From: Paenibacillus oleatilyticus | Lineage (GTDB): Bacteria; Bacillota; Bacilli; Paenibacillales; NBRC-103111 | Assembly (NCBI RefSeq): GCF_018998565.1 | Contig: NZ_JAHNZO010000005.1 | Coordinates: 238,296 to 302,295 of the forward strand | Reading direction: 5' to 3' | Length of the DNA stretch: 64,000 bases | Part shown: positions 7,400-16,505 of the stretch, piece by piece | Position numbering within the stretch: the stretch's first letter is position 1 | How the letters are laid out: each line of letters begins with the position of its first letter | Made by a program: the position numbers and the translations under genes | The notes under the pieces: model-generated | The model's input: the letters and a program-made list of their open reading frames with translations, nothing else | What the model was told of the DNA's origin: nothing | The model's database searches: none

Positions 7400-9525
7400 T
7401 TCACAACATCCCCCTCAAATGGTTGAATAAGAACTTGATACCCCGTATGATTTTCCAATATGTCCACTTGATACGGCGCGTTGATGTCTCCGGTTCTGCT
7501 GACCCTTAAATGCAGCGTTCCTTGACCGATGCGCAGGTTCGTCACTTCCAGCTCGTTCATGCCGGGGAGCAGCAGCGGTCGCAGCTCGACCGTTGCGGTC
7601 AGCGCATTCGGACGGATGCCCAGCATCGTCTGCAGGAACGTCAGCGGCGTGCCGGCAGCCCATGCCTGCGGCGAGCAGGCGACCGGATAAGGCACGGGAT
7701 GCCCAAGCTCATCCGTGTAGCCGCAGAACAGCTCCGGCAGTCTGGCATATTCGAAGCCTTCCGCCGCTTTCATCAGCCCCTGCATCACCTTCACCGCTTC
7801 GGTCTCGAAGCCGCCGAGGCTCAGTCCGAGCAGGCAGAGGGAGTTGTCGTGCGGCCACACGCTGCCGTTATGGTAGCTCATCGGGTTGTACCCGGAGGAG
7901 CCGGTGCTCATCGTGCGGATGCCGTAGCCGCCGAACATATCTTCCGCGACGAGCCGTGACGCGACGGCGCGGGCCCGCTCCGGCGACGCGATGCCGGACA
8001 TCAGAATATGACCGGTGTTCGAGGTCACAGACTGCACCTGCCGTTTGTCCCGATCCAGCGCAATGGCGTAATACTGCTCGTCTTCCATCCAGTACGACTG
8101 CTCGAACCGTTCCCGGAGCACGGCCGCTTCCTGTTCCAGACGGTCGGCGTCGCCGCTGCGGCCGAGCGTGCGGAAGATCGGAGCGAGGCGCGTTTTCGCC
8201 TGGTACACGTATCCCTGCACTTCGACGAGCGCGATCGGCGCCTGGCCGTAATCCCCGCTGCGGTGAACGACGGAGTCGGCCGAATCCTTCCAGCCTTGGT
8301 TGGCAATGCCTTTGGAAGACTCCTGGAAGTATTCCACGAAGCCGTCGCCATCCCGGTCGCCGTAACGCTCGATCCAGGCGAGCGCTGCTTCGAGGTTCGG
8401 CATCAGCTGCTCGATCAGCGCCAGATCGTTCGTCCAGTGGTAATATTCCGCGGCCAGCATCAGGAAGAGCGGCGTCGCGTCAATCGTTCCGTAATACGGG
8501 GCGAATGGCACCATCCCGGCGCCAGCCAGCTCGCCGTATCGGATTTCGTGCATGATTTTGCCCGGCGTCTCGTCCTGCCAAGGATCTTCCTTCTGACCTT
8601 GGTAGGCGGCCATCGTGAGCAGGGTGCCTTTGGCTGCCTGCGGGTTCAGCGAAAGCATCTGCAGCGCGGCGATCAGGCTGTCGCGGCCGAACGGGACCGA
8701 ATACCACGGAAGCCCGGCCACCGGGAACGATCCGTAGCCGACATCGGTCAGCAGCACGCGCAGGTCTTGCACCCCACGGTGGAACAGCTTGTCGAACGCG
8801 GCATTGTCGCTGCGGACGGCTGTCGATCCTGCGTTCCAGTCGCCATAGCTCGCTTCGAGCTTCGCCATCGCCACCTGCGGGTCGTAAAACCGGGGGCCTT
8901 CTCCGTTCACGAACGGCGCGACGAAGAACGTAATTTCCCGGCTCTCGCGGTGATCGAGACGAACCCGGAAGCCGACGGTATTCGTCGTCTCGTCGACTGA
9001 GCTTTCCTGCGGCTGCCAAGCGATGCGGGTTTCCCGGGCGACATGGTCCGCGCCGGCGTAGCCGATGGTCAGCCCGCCGTTCTGCCTCTGCGTTCCCGTC
9101 TTGTGGCCCGTCTCGCCGTGCTGGAAGCCGCGTACCGTGAACATATCCGCAAAATCGGCGTCGGCCAGCACCGAGAAGTCGAACTCGATCGGCTTCGGAT
9201 AATAGCTGGTGAGGCGGAAGGTTTCATAAAGGCCGCCTTCGTAAATAAACCGCGTGCGCTCGATCTCGACGGATTCCCGCCACAGAATCAGCTCGCCGTC
9301 CTGCTCCATATGCGGATTCGTCAGCCGGATGACGGATATGTAGTTTGCATCCGCCGCAGAGGACAGCAGCACCGGCTTTTGGCCGTTGATGGCAATTTCC
9401 AGCCGGCTCAGAAAGCGGGTATCCTTGGTGTACAGCCCGAAGCCGGACGGATGACCTTGCGGAATATCGCCGTCCTTGTCGGAGTAGAGGAAGAGATCGT
9501 TTTCTTTGATGATTCGATAATCCAA
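7396..9525 (-). CDS. Glycogen-debranching-like glycosidase (amylo-alpha-1,6-glucosidase family)
   Basis: A protein of about 709 residues. The N-terminal ~200 residues resemble the beta-rich N-terminal domain of bacterial debranching enzymes (KENDLFLYSDKDGDIP, GLYTKDTRFLSRLE). The C-terminal ~430 residues form an (alpha/alpha)6 barrel, with WYSVPFGRDSL, KIMHEIRYGE, YGTIDATPLFLML, QGWKDSADSV and YNPMSYHNGSVWPHDNSL motifs. No signal peptide is seen, so it probably acts in the cytoplasm on imported oligosaccharides. The GTG at 9534 abuts the ribosome site GAGGTGA; the TTG at 9525 has better spacing. It is the first gene of the importer operon and diverges from the LacI gene, with operators between them. 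Exact bond specificity is unknown. Confidence 0.85.
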   Translation of the reverse strand: MDYRIIKENDLFLYSDKDGDIPQGHPSGFGLYTKDTRFLSRLEIAINGQKPVLLSSAADANYISVIRLTNPHMEQDGELILWRESVEIERTRFIYEGGLYETFRLTSYYPKPIEFDFSVLADADFADMFTVRGFQHGETGHKTGTQRQNGGLTIGYAGADHVARETRIAWQPQESSVDETTNTVGFRVRLDHRESREITFFVAPFVNGEGPRFYDPQVAMAKLEASYGDWNAGSTAVRSDNAAFDKLFHRGVQDLRVLLTDVGYGSFPVAGLPWYSVPFGRDSLIAALQMLSLNPQAAKGTLLTMAAYQGQKEDPWQDETPGKIMHEIRYGELAGAGMVPFAPYYGTIDATPLFLMLAAEYYHWTNDLALIEQLMPNLEAALAWIERYGDRDGDGFVEYFQESSKGIANQGWKDSADSVVHRSGDYGQAPIALVEVQGYVYQAKTRLAPIFRTLGRSGDADRLEQEAAVLRERFEQSYWMEDEQYYAIALDRDKRQVQSVTSNTGHILMSGIASPERARAVASRLVAEDMFGGYGIRTMSTGSSGYNPMSYHNGSVWPHDNSLCLLGLSLGGFETEAVKVMQGLMKAAEGFEYARLPELFCGYTDELGHPVPYPVACSPQAWAAGTPLTFLQTMLGIRPNALTATVELRPLLLPGMNELEVTNLRIGQGTLHLRVSRTGDINAPYQVDILENHTGYQVLIQPFEGDVVK

Positions 9526-9552
9526 TGCGGTCACCTCACAGTATGAGAGTCA

Positions 9553-9568
9553 TCCGAAACGTTTCGGA
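9553..9568. promoter_or_regulatory. LacI-type operator O1 (perfect palindrome)
   Basis: TCCGAAACGTTTCGGA is a perfect 16-bp palindrome with the central CG typical of LacI-family operators. It lies about 28-43 bp upstream of the debranching-enzyme start, suited to repressing that operon. Confidence 0.75.
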
Positions 9569-9616
9569 AAACCGATAAAAAAATATTTCTTCTTTGCAAA
9601 AGAAAGGAAAATTCTC

Positions 9617-9645
9617 TTTCCAAAACGTTTTGGATACGATATACT
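9617..9645 (+). promoter_or_regulatory. Candidate SigA promoter of the LacI-family gene
   Basis: TTTCCA (9617-9622) and TATACT (9640-9645) are 17 bp apart, and operator O2 lies within the spacer. Binding there would block the promoter, implying autorepression. Confidence 0.5.
9619..9634. promoter_or_regulatory. LacI-type operator O2 (perfect palindrome)
   Basis: TCCAAAACGTTTTGGA is a second perfect 16-bp palindrome centred on CG, 66 bp centre to centre from O1. It overlaps the candidate promoter of the regulator gene. Confidence 0.75.
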
Positions 9646-9731
9646 TGATTATATTGCAAGCTGAAAGCATTTACAACTGCTTTTTTTAGCAAACATTTTT
9701 TTACGGCTGCCAACAACATAAAAAATATAGA

Positions 9732-9747
9732 TTCAAAACGTATCGGA
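9732..9747. promoter_or_regulatory. Imperfect LacI-type operator O3
   Basis: TTCAAAACGTATCGGA keeps the left half of O2 and the right end of O1 around a central CG. It overlaps the ribosome binding site of the regulator gene, 10 bp before its ATG. Confidence 0.45.
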
Positions 9748-9756
9748 GGAGAGAAC

Positions 9757-10767
9757 ATGGTTACGATTAAAGATATCGCCAAGGCGGCCGGCGTGTCCGT
9801 CACAACCGTATCGCGGGCGCTGAACGGGTATGACGACGTCAATGCGGTTACGCGCCAGAAGATCAAGGATATTGCGCAAGGGCTCGGGTACAGCCCGAAT
9901 ATGGCCGCCCGCTCGCTGATCTCGAAGAAAACGAAAACGCTCGGTCTGCTGCTGTCCAACGTGACGCGGGCCAGCTCGAAGGACAATATCGCCTTTGAAA
10001 TTTTATGCGGCATGAACGACCGGGCGGGAGAGCTCGATTACGATCTCGTGCTGTTCAGCACGACGCCGCAAAAGCAAAAAATCAAATCGTACAAAACGCT
10101 GTGTCAGGAGCGCGGTGTGGACGGCGTCATTATTATGGGCATCCGCCTGGACGACGAGTACTTGAAGGAAGTCGTTTCGTCTCAAATTCCTTGCGTGCTC
10201 ATCGACATTCCGCTGGAGGGGCCGAACGTCGGGTATGTGACCTCCGATAACGTCGGCGGTGCGAACCGTGCCGTCAGCTATTTGCTGGAAGCGGGCCACC
10301 GCAAAATCGGCGTCATCAACGGACATTCCCAGGCGGACGTCAGCGTGCAGCGGCTGACAGGGTACAAGCAGGCGCTGGAACGCTTCGGCATCCCGTTCGA
10401 CGAGTCGCTCGTCATGGACGGCTCCTTTTCCGAAGCGGGGGCCAAAGAAGCGGTGTACAGGCTGCTGGCGCAGCAGCCGGACATCACGGCGCTGTTCTGC
10501 ATCAGCGATCTGATGGCGCTCGGAGCTTTGCAGGCCGTCCGCGGGTTGGGGCTTCAAGTGCCGGGGCAAATTTCCGTCGTCGGCTTCGACAATATCGACG
10601 TGACGGCGTACTGCTCGCCGGCGCTCACGACCGTAAACCAGAACAAATATGAGATGGGATACCAAGCCGCCCAGATGCTGATCGATCTGCTTGAAGGCCG
10701 GAAGGTGAGCCACCGGCTCATGCTGGACACCGAGCTGATCGTGCGGGAGAGCGTGAGTCCGCGGTAA
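9757..10767 (+). CDS. LacI-family transcriptional regulator
   Basis: A 336-residue repressor. The N-terminal helix-turn-helix reads VTIKDIAKAAGVSVTTVSRA, followed by the hinge helix region (YSPNMAARSLISKKTKTLGLLL) and a periplasmic-binding-like sensor domain to the end. GGAGGAGAG precedes the ATG. It diverges from the debranching/importer operon, and three CG-centred palindromic sites lie in the 230-bp gap, so it probably represses both directions until a sugar ligand binds. The ligand is inferred to be the imported glucan oligomer or its breakdown product. Confidence 0.92.
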   Translation: MVTIKDIAKAAGVSVTTVSRALNGYDDVNAVTRQKIKDIAQGLGYSPNMAARSLISKKTKTLGLLLSNVTRASSKDNIAFEILCGMNDRAGELDYDLVLFSTTPQKQKIKSYKTLCQERGVDGVIIMGIRLDDEYLKEVVSSQIPCVLIDIPLEGPNVGYVTSDNVGGANRAVSYLLEAGHRKIGVINGHSQADVSVQRLTGYKQALERFGIPFDESLVMDGSFSEAGAKEAVYRLLAQQPDITALFCISDLMALGALQAVRGLGLQVPGQISVVGFDNIDVTAYCSPALTTVNQNKYEMGYQAAQMLIDLLEGRKVSHRLMLDTELIVRESVSPR

Positions 10768-11246
10768 GGCAGGCGATTCTTCGCGCAATCAGATTGGGGG
10801 AGGCTCGACGGTTTAACCTTTTGGACAGGATCATGCGAGGGAAGATCGATGGCCCAATCTTCGCAGAATCGCGCGAACGAATCTCGATGGCCCAATCTTG
10901 GCGGGGGAGCCCATCCAAATTCCGACCAGGCCCCGCAGCAAATGCGCAATCGGCGAAGGTCCGCATCATTGGGTAGCCTCTGTTCGAGCATAGAGGAACT
11001 ACGATGCGTAAAGAGGCGCTTTTGGCCCCGTCATCGAAGCGTAGCGGAACAAAAAGTGACCTAATCGTGTCGAAAAATGTTCGTGCTGCCTCGGGGGACG
11101 TGATTAGCACACCTCACATCCTCTATGGTCCGAGCAAACGGCTGATTGGCTGCGATAGCGCATCGCAGTTCCTCTAATTTTTCGGCGCTCCAGATAAATG
11201 CATGGCCCCCCAATGTTTGCGCAGCAGCACTAGCAACAGCAGAAGC
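10768..11246. repeat. Non-coding region with short direct and inverted repeats
   Basis: No gene with coding character is seen here. TCGATGGCCCAATCTT is repeated exactly at 10846-10861 and 10884-10899. An 18-bp segment at 10991-11008 (TAGAGGAACTACGATGCG) recurs inverted at 11159-11176 with one mismatch. This resembles the debris of a non-coding interspersed element, or a longer structured transcript; its identity is unknown. Confidence 0.45.
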
Positions 11247-11293
11247 AAAAGAACCTCCGAATCCACCGATATCGTGGAAACGGAGGTTCTTTT
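11247..11293 (-). terminator. Intrinsic terminator of the ABC exporter operon
   Basis: AAAGAACCTCCG (11248-11259) pairs with CGGAGGTTCTTT (11281-11292), with a second small CCAC/GTGG stem in the loop. On the minus strand it is followed by TTTTGCTTCT. It lies 30 bp past the stop of the permease gene at 11323. Confidence 0.75.
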
Positions 11294-11322
11294 CATGCCT
11301 GAAGCCGGCTAGTGCTCATCCC

Positions 11323-12978
11323 TTATCCCTTGTCCCGTAGGTCATCCCACGAAATGGAAAATCCTTTTCGCCAGACCACGGTATTCAGCACGACCAGCAG
11401 CGCCATATACGCGTAGAGCCCGCCGGTTACGAACGTGCTGGCCAGATGCACGCCGGCGAAGAGAGCGAGGAGCAGCAGAAGCGGCAAGAAAATGAGGCCG
11501 TCATTCTGCTTTACCGCCTCGAAGGACTCCGAGAACGGCAGCGCCTTGCGGAAAGCTCGGAAGCAAATGACCGTGTACAGCAGCACGCTCAGAGCGACGA
11601 CGATTAAATCCGGAACGATGCGCGCCCCGAACAGCGCAGTAAAAATAACACTCTCGATCAGGTACACGGGCATAAACAGCCTGACGAGGAACGCTTTGAT
11701 CGTCCCCCGGAAAATAGGCGCCGGACTTGAGAGCGGCATCGTTTTGTACAGCCAGGCGCCCTTGTGCTTGCCGGAATAACGCAGCATCATGACGACGGTC
11801 GGAATGAGCAGCGCGCAGAAATAAATGTTCAGATACCACTTGCTCGCTGCGATCTCGCTGAAGGGCTGGGCCCGCAGCACGTTGAAAAAGAAAATAAACG
11901 GAAACACGATCGAGAAGCCCAACGAAGGATAGACCTTGAGCTTGAATTCCCTTTCGTTGCCCATCATCAGCGAGCCGAACCGGAAAAACGTACGCTCCTC
12001 CCGGCCGGAGCAAACGAATCTGGAAACCGCATCCAGCCATGAGCTGTGCTCCCTGCCTCTTTTCGCGCTGTTGTTCGCCAGCTTCTGCAAGCTGCGCTCA
12101 AAGAAGGGCACCAGTCCCGTGTAGATCAAAATCGAAACGATCGGCGTAACGAACGCCAGCAGCGTAAAGACGATGAAATGCGGGGCCGCCTGACCGTGCA
12201 GCAGCCATTCGAACGTTGCCCCGTACCACAGGGGAGGAATCAACGCCTGCCACCATTTTGGCTCGAATACGACCTGAAGCTGCATGAGGTCGAACGACCT
12301 GCCGATGAATTGATAGCCGACCGTTATCGCGATGGACAGGATGATTTGCACGTTATTGATCATGTCCTTCAGCTTTTCCCCGTCGAAAAACTTCAGAATC
12401 AGCATATACAAAAAGGCCGTCAAAACGACAATCAGCACGTCCGTCAATATGATTTCGATCACAAACAAGAGAAAAAACAACACGCCATGCTTGACCATGG
12501 CCGCAATCATCGGCGCAGCGCAGAGCGCTACGGTCAAAAAGAACAAATAAAGCAAAATATGCAGCGTCTTCGCCATGCCGATCGTCCGCCGGTTGACCGG
12601 CTTCGAGGCGATAATGTTCCGGTCCCGGATATCGAGCAGAACGGTAGAAAAGTCCGAAATCAAGGAAGTCATGACCAGGAACATCAGCAGGCCGAACACA
12701 AAGCTCATCTGGAACATATAGTTGTCGCCCATTACGACGAAGGGGACCATAATCAGACCCATCAAAGCATACAAGCCGAGAGACTTCACAAAGTTGTTCT
12801 GATCGTTCGTCTCGTGCCGGTTCTTTTTGGCGGACTGATTGAAAATGGTAGGCATCCGTCGTCCGTCCATCGTCAGCTTGATCTGCAAAATTTTGCGCAT
12901 CAACGGGTAATCGACGCCCAGCCTCTCGAACAGAGGCCTGAACCGGTCCAGCACCTTAAGCGATACGAATTCCCTCAT
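11323..12978 (-). CDS. ABC-2-type exporter permease, large (YthQ-like)
   Basis: A 551-residue integral membrane protein with about ten to twelve hydrophobic segments and a soluble N-terminal start (MREFVSLKVLDRFRPLFERL). Large single-chain permeases of this kind, downstream of an ABC ATPase, resemble Bacillus YthQ and EcsB-like transporters; the exact match is not certain. It begins three bases after the stop of the ATPase gene, so the two are cotranscribed and form one complex. No substrate is evident. Confidence 0.8.
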   Translation of the reverse strand: MREFVSLKVLDRFRPLFERLGVDYPLMRKILQIKLTMDGRRMPTIFNQSAKKNRHETNDQNNFVKSLGLYALMGLIMVPFVVMGDNYMFQMSFVFGLLMFLVMTSLISDFSTVLLDIRDRNIIASKPVNRRTIGMAKTLHILLYLFFLTVALCAAPMIAAMVKHGVLFFLLFVIEIILTDVLIVVLTAFLYMLILKFFDGEKLKDMINNVQIILSIAITVGYQFIGRSFDLMQLQVVFEPKWWQALIPPLWYGATFEWLLHGQAAPHFIVFTLLAFVTPIVSILIYTGLVPFFERSLQKLANNSAKRGREHSSWLDAVSRFVCSGREERTFFRFGSLMMGNEREFKLKVYPSLGFSIVFPFIFFFNVLRAQPFSEIAASKWYLNIYFCALLIPTVVMMLRYSGKHKGAWLYKTMPLSSPAPIFRGTIKAFLVRLFMPVYLIESVIFTALFGARIVPDLIVVALSVLLYTVICFRAFRKALPFSESFEAVKQNDGLIFLPLLLLLALFAGVHLASTFVTGGLYAYMALLVVLNTVVWRKGFSISWDDLRDKG

Positions 12979-12981
12979 CGC

Positions 12982-13770
12982 CTACACCTCTTGCACGACG
13001 GAGACGAAACGTTCCGCAATTTCTTTATGCTCATGGAAGCCCGTCAGCCGGTTGAAAATCTCTTCGAGCGATCCTTCCCGGCTCTGCGCCTTCAGCTCGT
13101 CGAAGCTTCCGTCCGCCACGATTTCGCCGCCGTCCAGCAGCACGATGCGGTTGCTGATCTTTTCGACCACGTCCATAATGTGCGAGGAATAGAAGATCGT
13201 CTTGCCCTTCGCGGCCAGCTGCGCCAAAATTTCTTTCACCACCATGACGCTGTTGGCATCCAGACCGCTCAAGGGCTCGTCCAAAAACAAAATGTCCGGG
13301 TTGTGCAGCAGGCTGGAGATGAGCAGCACCTTTTGGCGCATGCCTTTGGAATACGAAACGATCCGCGCATTATACGCGTCCTCCAGCCCGAACAGGTCGA
13401 TCAGCCGTTTGGCTTTCCATTCCGCCTGCTCGTCCTCCAGTCCGTACAGATTGCCGATAAAGGTCAAATATTCTTTCGCCGTCAGGGCATCGTACACCTC
13501 GGCCGTTTCGGGCACATATCCGATCCGCTGCTTATAGTCCACGCTGCCGTCCGAGATGTCCTTGCCGAAAATACGGATTTCTCCGGTGTAGCCCTCCACG
13601 AGGCCGAGCATCGTTTTGATCGTCGTGCTTTTTCCCGCGCCGTTCGGCCCGATATATCCGATGATTTGTCCCGGATATACGTCAAGATCGATTCCTCTGA
13701 GCACGTAGCGGTCCCCATACATCATTCGCAAGCCGCGAATGGACAGGATCGCTTCTCTTGCGGTTTCCAT
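12982..13770 (-). CDS. ABC transporter ATP-binding protein (YthP-like)
   Basis: A 262-residue ATPase with Walker A GPNGAGKSTT, a signature-like SYSKGMRQK, Walker B ILFLDEPLSGLD and a switch histidine in YSSHIMD. Lacking LSGGQ in favour of YSKGMRQ is usual for exporter ATPases of the CcmA/EcsA type. The ATG at 13770 has AGAGGTG about six bases upstream and is preferred to the ATG at 13785. It pairs with the permease at 11323-12978. The leader upstream contains a terminator-like hairpin, so transcription may be conditional. Confidence 0.9.
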   Translation of the reverse strand: METAREAILSIRGLRMMYGDRYVLRGIDLDVYPGQIIGYIGPNGAGKSTTIKTMLGLVEGYTGEIRIFGKDISDGSVDYKQRIGYVPETAEVYDALTAKEYLTFIGNLYGLEDEQAEWKAKRLIDLFGLEDAYNARIVSYSKGMRQKVLLISSLLHNPDILFLDEPLSGLDANSVMVVKEILAQLAAKGKTIFYSSHIMDVVEKISNRIVLLDGGEIVADGSFDELKAQSREGSLEEIFNRLTGFHEHKEIAERFVSVVQEV

Positions 13771-13806
13771 CGGCACACCTCTCATCCCTGGAACTCATTC
13801 CTCCAT

Positions 13807-13851
13807 AAAAAAAGCATGGCCGCTTCCAGGCTTCGGCCGGTTCGGTCATGC
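13807..13851 (-). terminator. Terminator-like hairpin in the leader of the ABC exporter operon
   Basis: On the minus strand GCATGACCG (13843-13851) pairs with CGGCCATGC (13814-13822), with one mismatch, followed by seven T. It lies 37 bp upstream of the ATPase start, and no minus-strand gene precedes it that would need terminating. It may be an attenuator. Confidence 0.5.
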
Positions 13852-14018
13852 ACTCCCATTGTATGATACGGTCCGTTTCAAGTCAATGAAAGGGAAATCA
13901 TTTTAAAATGTGCCTTTCCCCGTATTTACCTGCCCATCCCGGACGGGGAAGTTGGACATAGAATAAGGCATACCCGCAGGTTTGCATCGGGATTTGACTC
14001 AAGGCGGTGGTTTATTCG

Positions 14019-14699
14019 ATGGATTGGGAATATCATCCTGTACGGTTTGCTGCGGATTACGCCCCCGAGCTGCCGTTAACCTATATGACGAACGGCGCAT
14101 GGTCCGGCCACCGCCGTTTCGCTTACGATCTTGTGCGCTTTGCCAAGCCGCGTCTTATTGCGGAATTGGGCACGCTTTACGGCACTTCGTTTTTCGGCTT
14201 TTGCCAGGCGGTCAAGGACGGCAATTTGCCCTCCCGCTGCTTCGCGGTCGACACGTGGCAAGGCGATCCGCACACCGGCTATTATGGCGGCGACGCTATG
14301 TACGAGGCCGTCCAATCCGTGACGCTCCGGGAGTTTCCGGGCATCGGTTATCTGGTTCGCAGCCCTTTCGATCAGGCCCTGGCCGGTTTTCCCGACGGTT
14401 CGGTCGATCTGCTGCACATTGACGGCTACCATACGTATGATGCGGTGCTGCACGATTATACGACATGGTACCCGAAGCTGGCGGAGAACGGCATCGTCTT
14501 GTTTCACGATATCGTGGTCCGGCTGGGCGATTTCGGCGTGTATCGCTTGTGGGAGAAGCTCAGCGGCGAACATCCGCATCTTCAGTTCCCTCATTCCAAC
14601 GGCCTCGGTGTCCTGTTCCCGAAGGGGTGCCCTCCGGCATTCCGTGCGGTGCTGGACCGTCAGGATGAGCTTATCGCGCATTATACCGGCGGAGTCTAA
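14019..14699 (+). CDS. Class I SAM-dependent methyltransferase (Methyltransf_24 type)
   Basis: A 226-residue cytoplasmic enzyme. The SAM-binding start of the Rossmann fold reads LIAELGTLYGTSFFGFC, and the acidic post-II motif FPDGSVDLLHIDGYHTYDAV is characteristic of the Methyltransf_24 group, often found in cell-surface glycan clusters. The ATG at 14019 has AAGGCGGTGG ending eight bases upstream; an in-frame GTG at 14007 lies inside that box. It is followed 45 bp later by a GT61 glycosyltransferase gene and probably acts with it. The acceptor is unknown. Confidence 0.82.
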   Translation: MDWEYHPVRFAADYAPELPLTYMTNGAWSGHRRFAYDLVRFAKPRLIAELGTLYGTSFFGFCQAVKDGNLPSRCFAVDTWQGDPHTGYYGGDAMYEAVQSVTLREFPGIGYLVRSPFDQALAGFPDGSVDLLHIDGYHTYDAVLHDYTTWYPKLAENGIVLFHDIVVRLGDFGVYRLWEKLSGEHPHLQFPHSNGLGVLFPKGCPPAFRAVLDRQDELIAHYTGGV

Positions 14700-14744
14700 C
14701 GAGTCGGCATCGGCATGATTACGAAGAATGGGAGGCGAGAAAAG

Positions 14745-15839
14745 ATGTACGCAATCCCCGATCAAGTCTACAACAAGACCATCGATTGGGTGATGGACTG
14801 CACGGCCTTTGACCGAAGCCTCATGCCGGAATTTTACAAGACGATCTGTCCCGGGGAGACGCTTCATCTTGAGGCCCCTGGCGGATTCGATCCTCCGCGC
14901 TGGGGAAGCGAGTGTCATTTCGATCCGGCCTTCGTCGCCGTCGTCCCGAATGGACGCGTCATGACCGGGAACGGCTACGTGGTCACCCCGAACAACAAGC
15001 GGCTGCTCGATGTGGAGCTGTATTGCCCGGAGCATGAAGGAAGGCTGCTGCCGCCTCCGGTATATTTAGCGGAAACCGTGGCCACGTTGATCTGGGGATG
15101 GAATATGCCCGAGAAAGGCATCTTTACCCAAGCCGTGTACGGTCATTGGTTCTACGATATCTTGCCGCGCATTCATTTGCTCGAGCAAAGCGGCATCCCG
15201 ATCGACAAGTACTTGATCGGTATGCTCCATCATCCGTTTCAGTACGAGTCTCTCCATATGCTCGGCTTTCCGATGCATAAGCTGATTCAGGTCGACCGAA
15301 GCGATTTTCACCTGATGGCCGATAAGCTGGTCGTGCCTGCAGTTCCCTTGATGGTAGGAAAAAGTCCGAGATGGGCATACCAGTTTCTCCGTCAACGGCT
15401 GGGAGAAGGGCGAGCCGTCGGGCAAGCCGGCGGCTATGAACGGATCTACGTCAGCCGGCAGGATGCTGCGGCGAGGTTCGTCATCAACGAGGATGAAGTG
15501 ATGAGCGTGCTGAGCGAGAAAGGGTTTACGAAGATCGTTCCGACGCCGCTGACGATGCGGGATAAAATTGCGCTCTACTCCTCCGCCCGTGTGGTTGTCG
15601 CTCCGTTCGGCAGCAGCAATATCAACATCACCTTCTGTCCTCCCGGAGCGAAGCTTGTCGAGCTGTCGCCGCGTACGGTCATAGATAATTATTTTTGGAA
15701 AATATGCCGACATGCCGGCGTCGATTATTACGAGGTCGTGTGCGACATCGAATACCCGCCCAAGCCCGTGGTAGGCGCGGACAATATCGTCGTCGATATC
15801 GACAAGCTGCTGAACGTGCTCAAGCTGGTCGGGATCTGA
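14745..15839 (+). CDS. Glycosyltransferase family 61-like protein (DUF563)
   Basis: A 364-residue protein with the GT61 hallmark segments: LLDVELYCPEH early, then RIYVSRQDAAARFVINEDEV, and a late VVAPFGSSNINITFCPPGAK block. It lacks a signal peptide or membrane anchor. The start at 14745 follows GGGAGG with nine bases of spacing; an upstream in-frame ATG at 14715 has no such site. It is probably cotranscribed with the methyltransferase and likely adds a sugar to a surface glycan. Donor and acceptor cannot be told. Confidence 0.8.
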   Translation: MYAIPDQVYNKTIDWVMDCTAFDRSLMPEFYKTICPGETLHLEAPGGFDPPRWGSECHFDPAFVAVVPNGRVMTGNGYVVTPNNKRLLDVELYCPEHEGRLLPPPVYLAETVATLIWGWNMPEKGIFTQAVYGHWFYDILPRIHLLEQSGIPIDKYLIGMLHHPFQYESLHMLGFPMHKLIQVDRSDFHLMADKLVVPAVPLMVGKSPRWAYQFLRQRLGEGRAVGQAGGYERIYVSRQDAAARFVINEDEVMSVLSEKGFTKIVPTPLTMRDKIALYSSARVVVAPFGSSNINITFCPPGAKLVELSPRTVIDNYFWKICRHAGVDYYEVVCDIEYPPKPVVGADNIVVDIDKLLNVLKLVGI

Positions 15840-15850
15840 TCCGCCAGCGG

Positions 15851-16429
15851 CTAGCCGACCGTATCGCAATAGCGGAAAAAAGCATCCATGTCGCTCGACA
15901 ACAGCAAGGGGACGGCCCGCTCGATTTTGTCCAGCGGCCAACTCCACCATTCAATGCGGAGCAAGCGTTGAATCGTCGCTTCGGGAAACCGGTACTTGAT
16001 GACCTTAGCCGGGTTCCCCGCGACGATAGCGTAGGGAGGAACGTCCTTGCTGACGACGGCGCCCGCTCCGACAACCGCTCCGTGCCCGACCGTAACCCCC
16101 GACAAAATCGTCGCTCCCGAGGCAAGCCAGACGTCGTGCCCGATGGTCACGTTTCCTTTGCTCTTCGGATGTCCCGTTATAGAGGAGTACTTGGGCATCA
16201 AGGAGTTGAACGGATACGTCGTTACCCAATCGGGCCGGTGCTCTCCGCCGAGAAAAATCGTCACTCGGTCCGCAATGGAGCAAAACTTGCCGATGATCAG
16301 GATGCTGCTCTCGCCCCAAGACCGGATATCCGGATGACCGTAGGTGAACTCCCCGATGTAAATTTTGTTCTCCACCGTTCTCGAAGGCAGTTGAGTTCGC
16401 AGCGACTCGATCGGAGATTGGCTATCCAT
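15851..16429 (-). CDS. Hexapeptide-repeat O-acetyltransferase (CatB/XAT type)
   Basis: A 192-residue left-handed beta-helix enzyme of the xenobiotic/virginiamycin acetyltransferase group. The repeats are clear ([55 protein letters not shown]), with the catalytic-type histidine in [13 protein letters not shown] and a C-terminal [14 protein letters not shown]. The ATG at 16429 has AAGGAGGTG with nine bases spacing. It is convergent with the GT61 gene (11-bp gap) and may acetylate the same glycan; a drug acetyltransferase role is possible but less likely in this setting. Confidence 0.85.
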   Translation of the reverse strand: MDSQSPIESLRTQLPSRTVENKIYIGEFTYGHPDIRSWGESSILIIGKFCSIADRVTIFLGGEHRPDWVTTYPFNSLMPKYSSITGHPKSKGNVTIGHDVWLASGATILSGVTVGHGAVVGAGAVVSKDVPPYAIVAGNPAKVIKYRFPEATIQRLLRIEWWSWPLDKIERAVPLLLSSDMDAFFRYCDTVG

Positions 16430-16505
16430 CTGCTCAGGCACCTCCTTCCGGATCATGATATGCTAGGATATTCATGCTCAGACGCCCTTGGCACATTGGC
16501 GGAGC

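Noticed and set aside
10794..11110. Several short overlapping ORFs in the spacer after the LacI gene
   Set aside because: They overlap one another in several frames, span direct and inverted repeats, and have no convincing ribosome sites.
12046..13866. Open frame of 606 codons on the plus strand
   Set aside because: It runs antisense through the ABC permease and ATPase genes, whose motifs are clear, and its translation is rich in His, Arg and Gln without any domain. It is a shadow of GC-rich genes.
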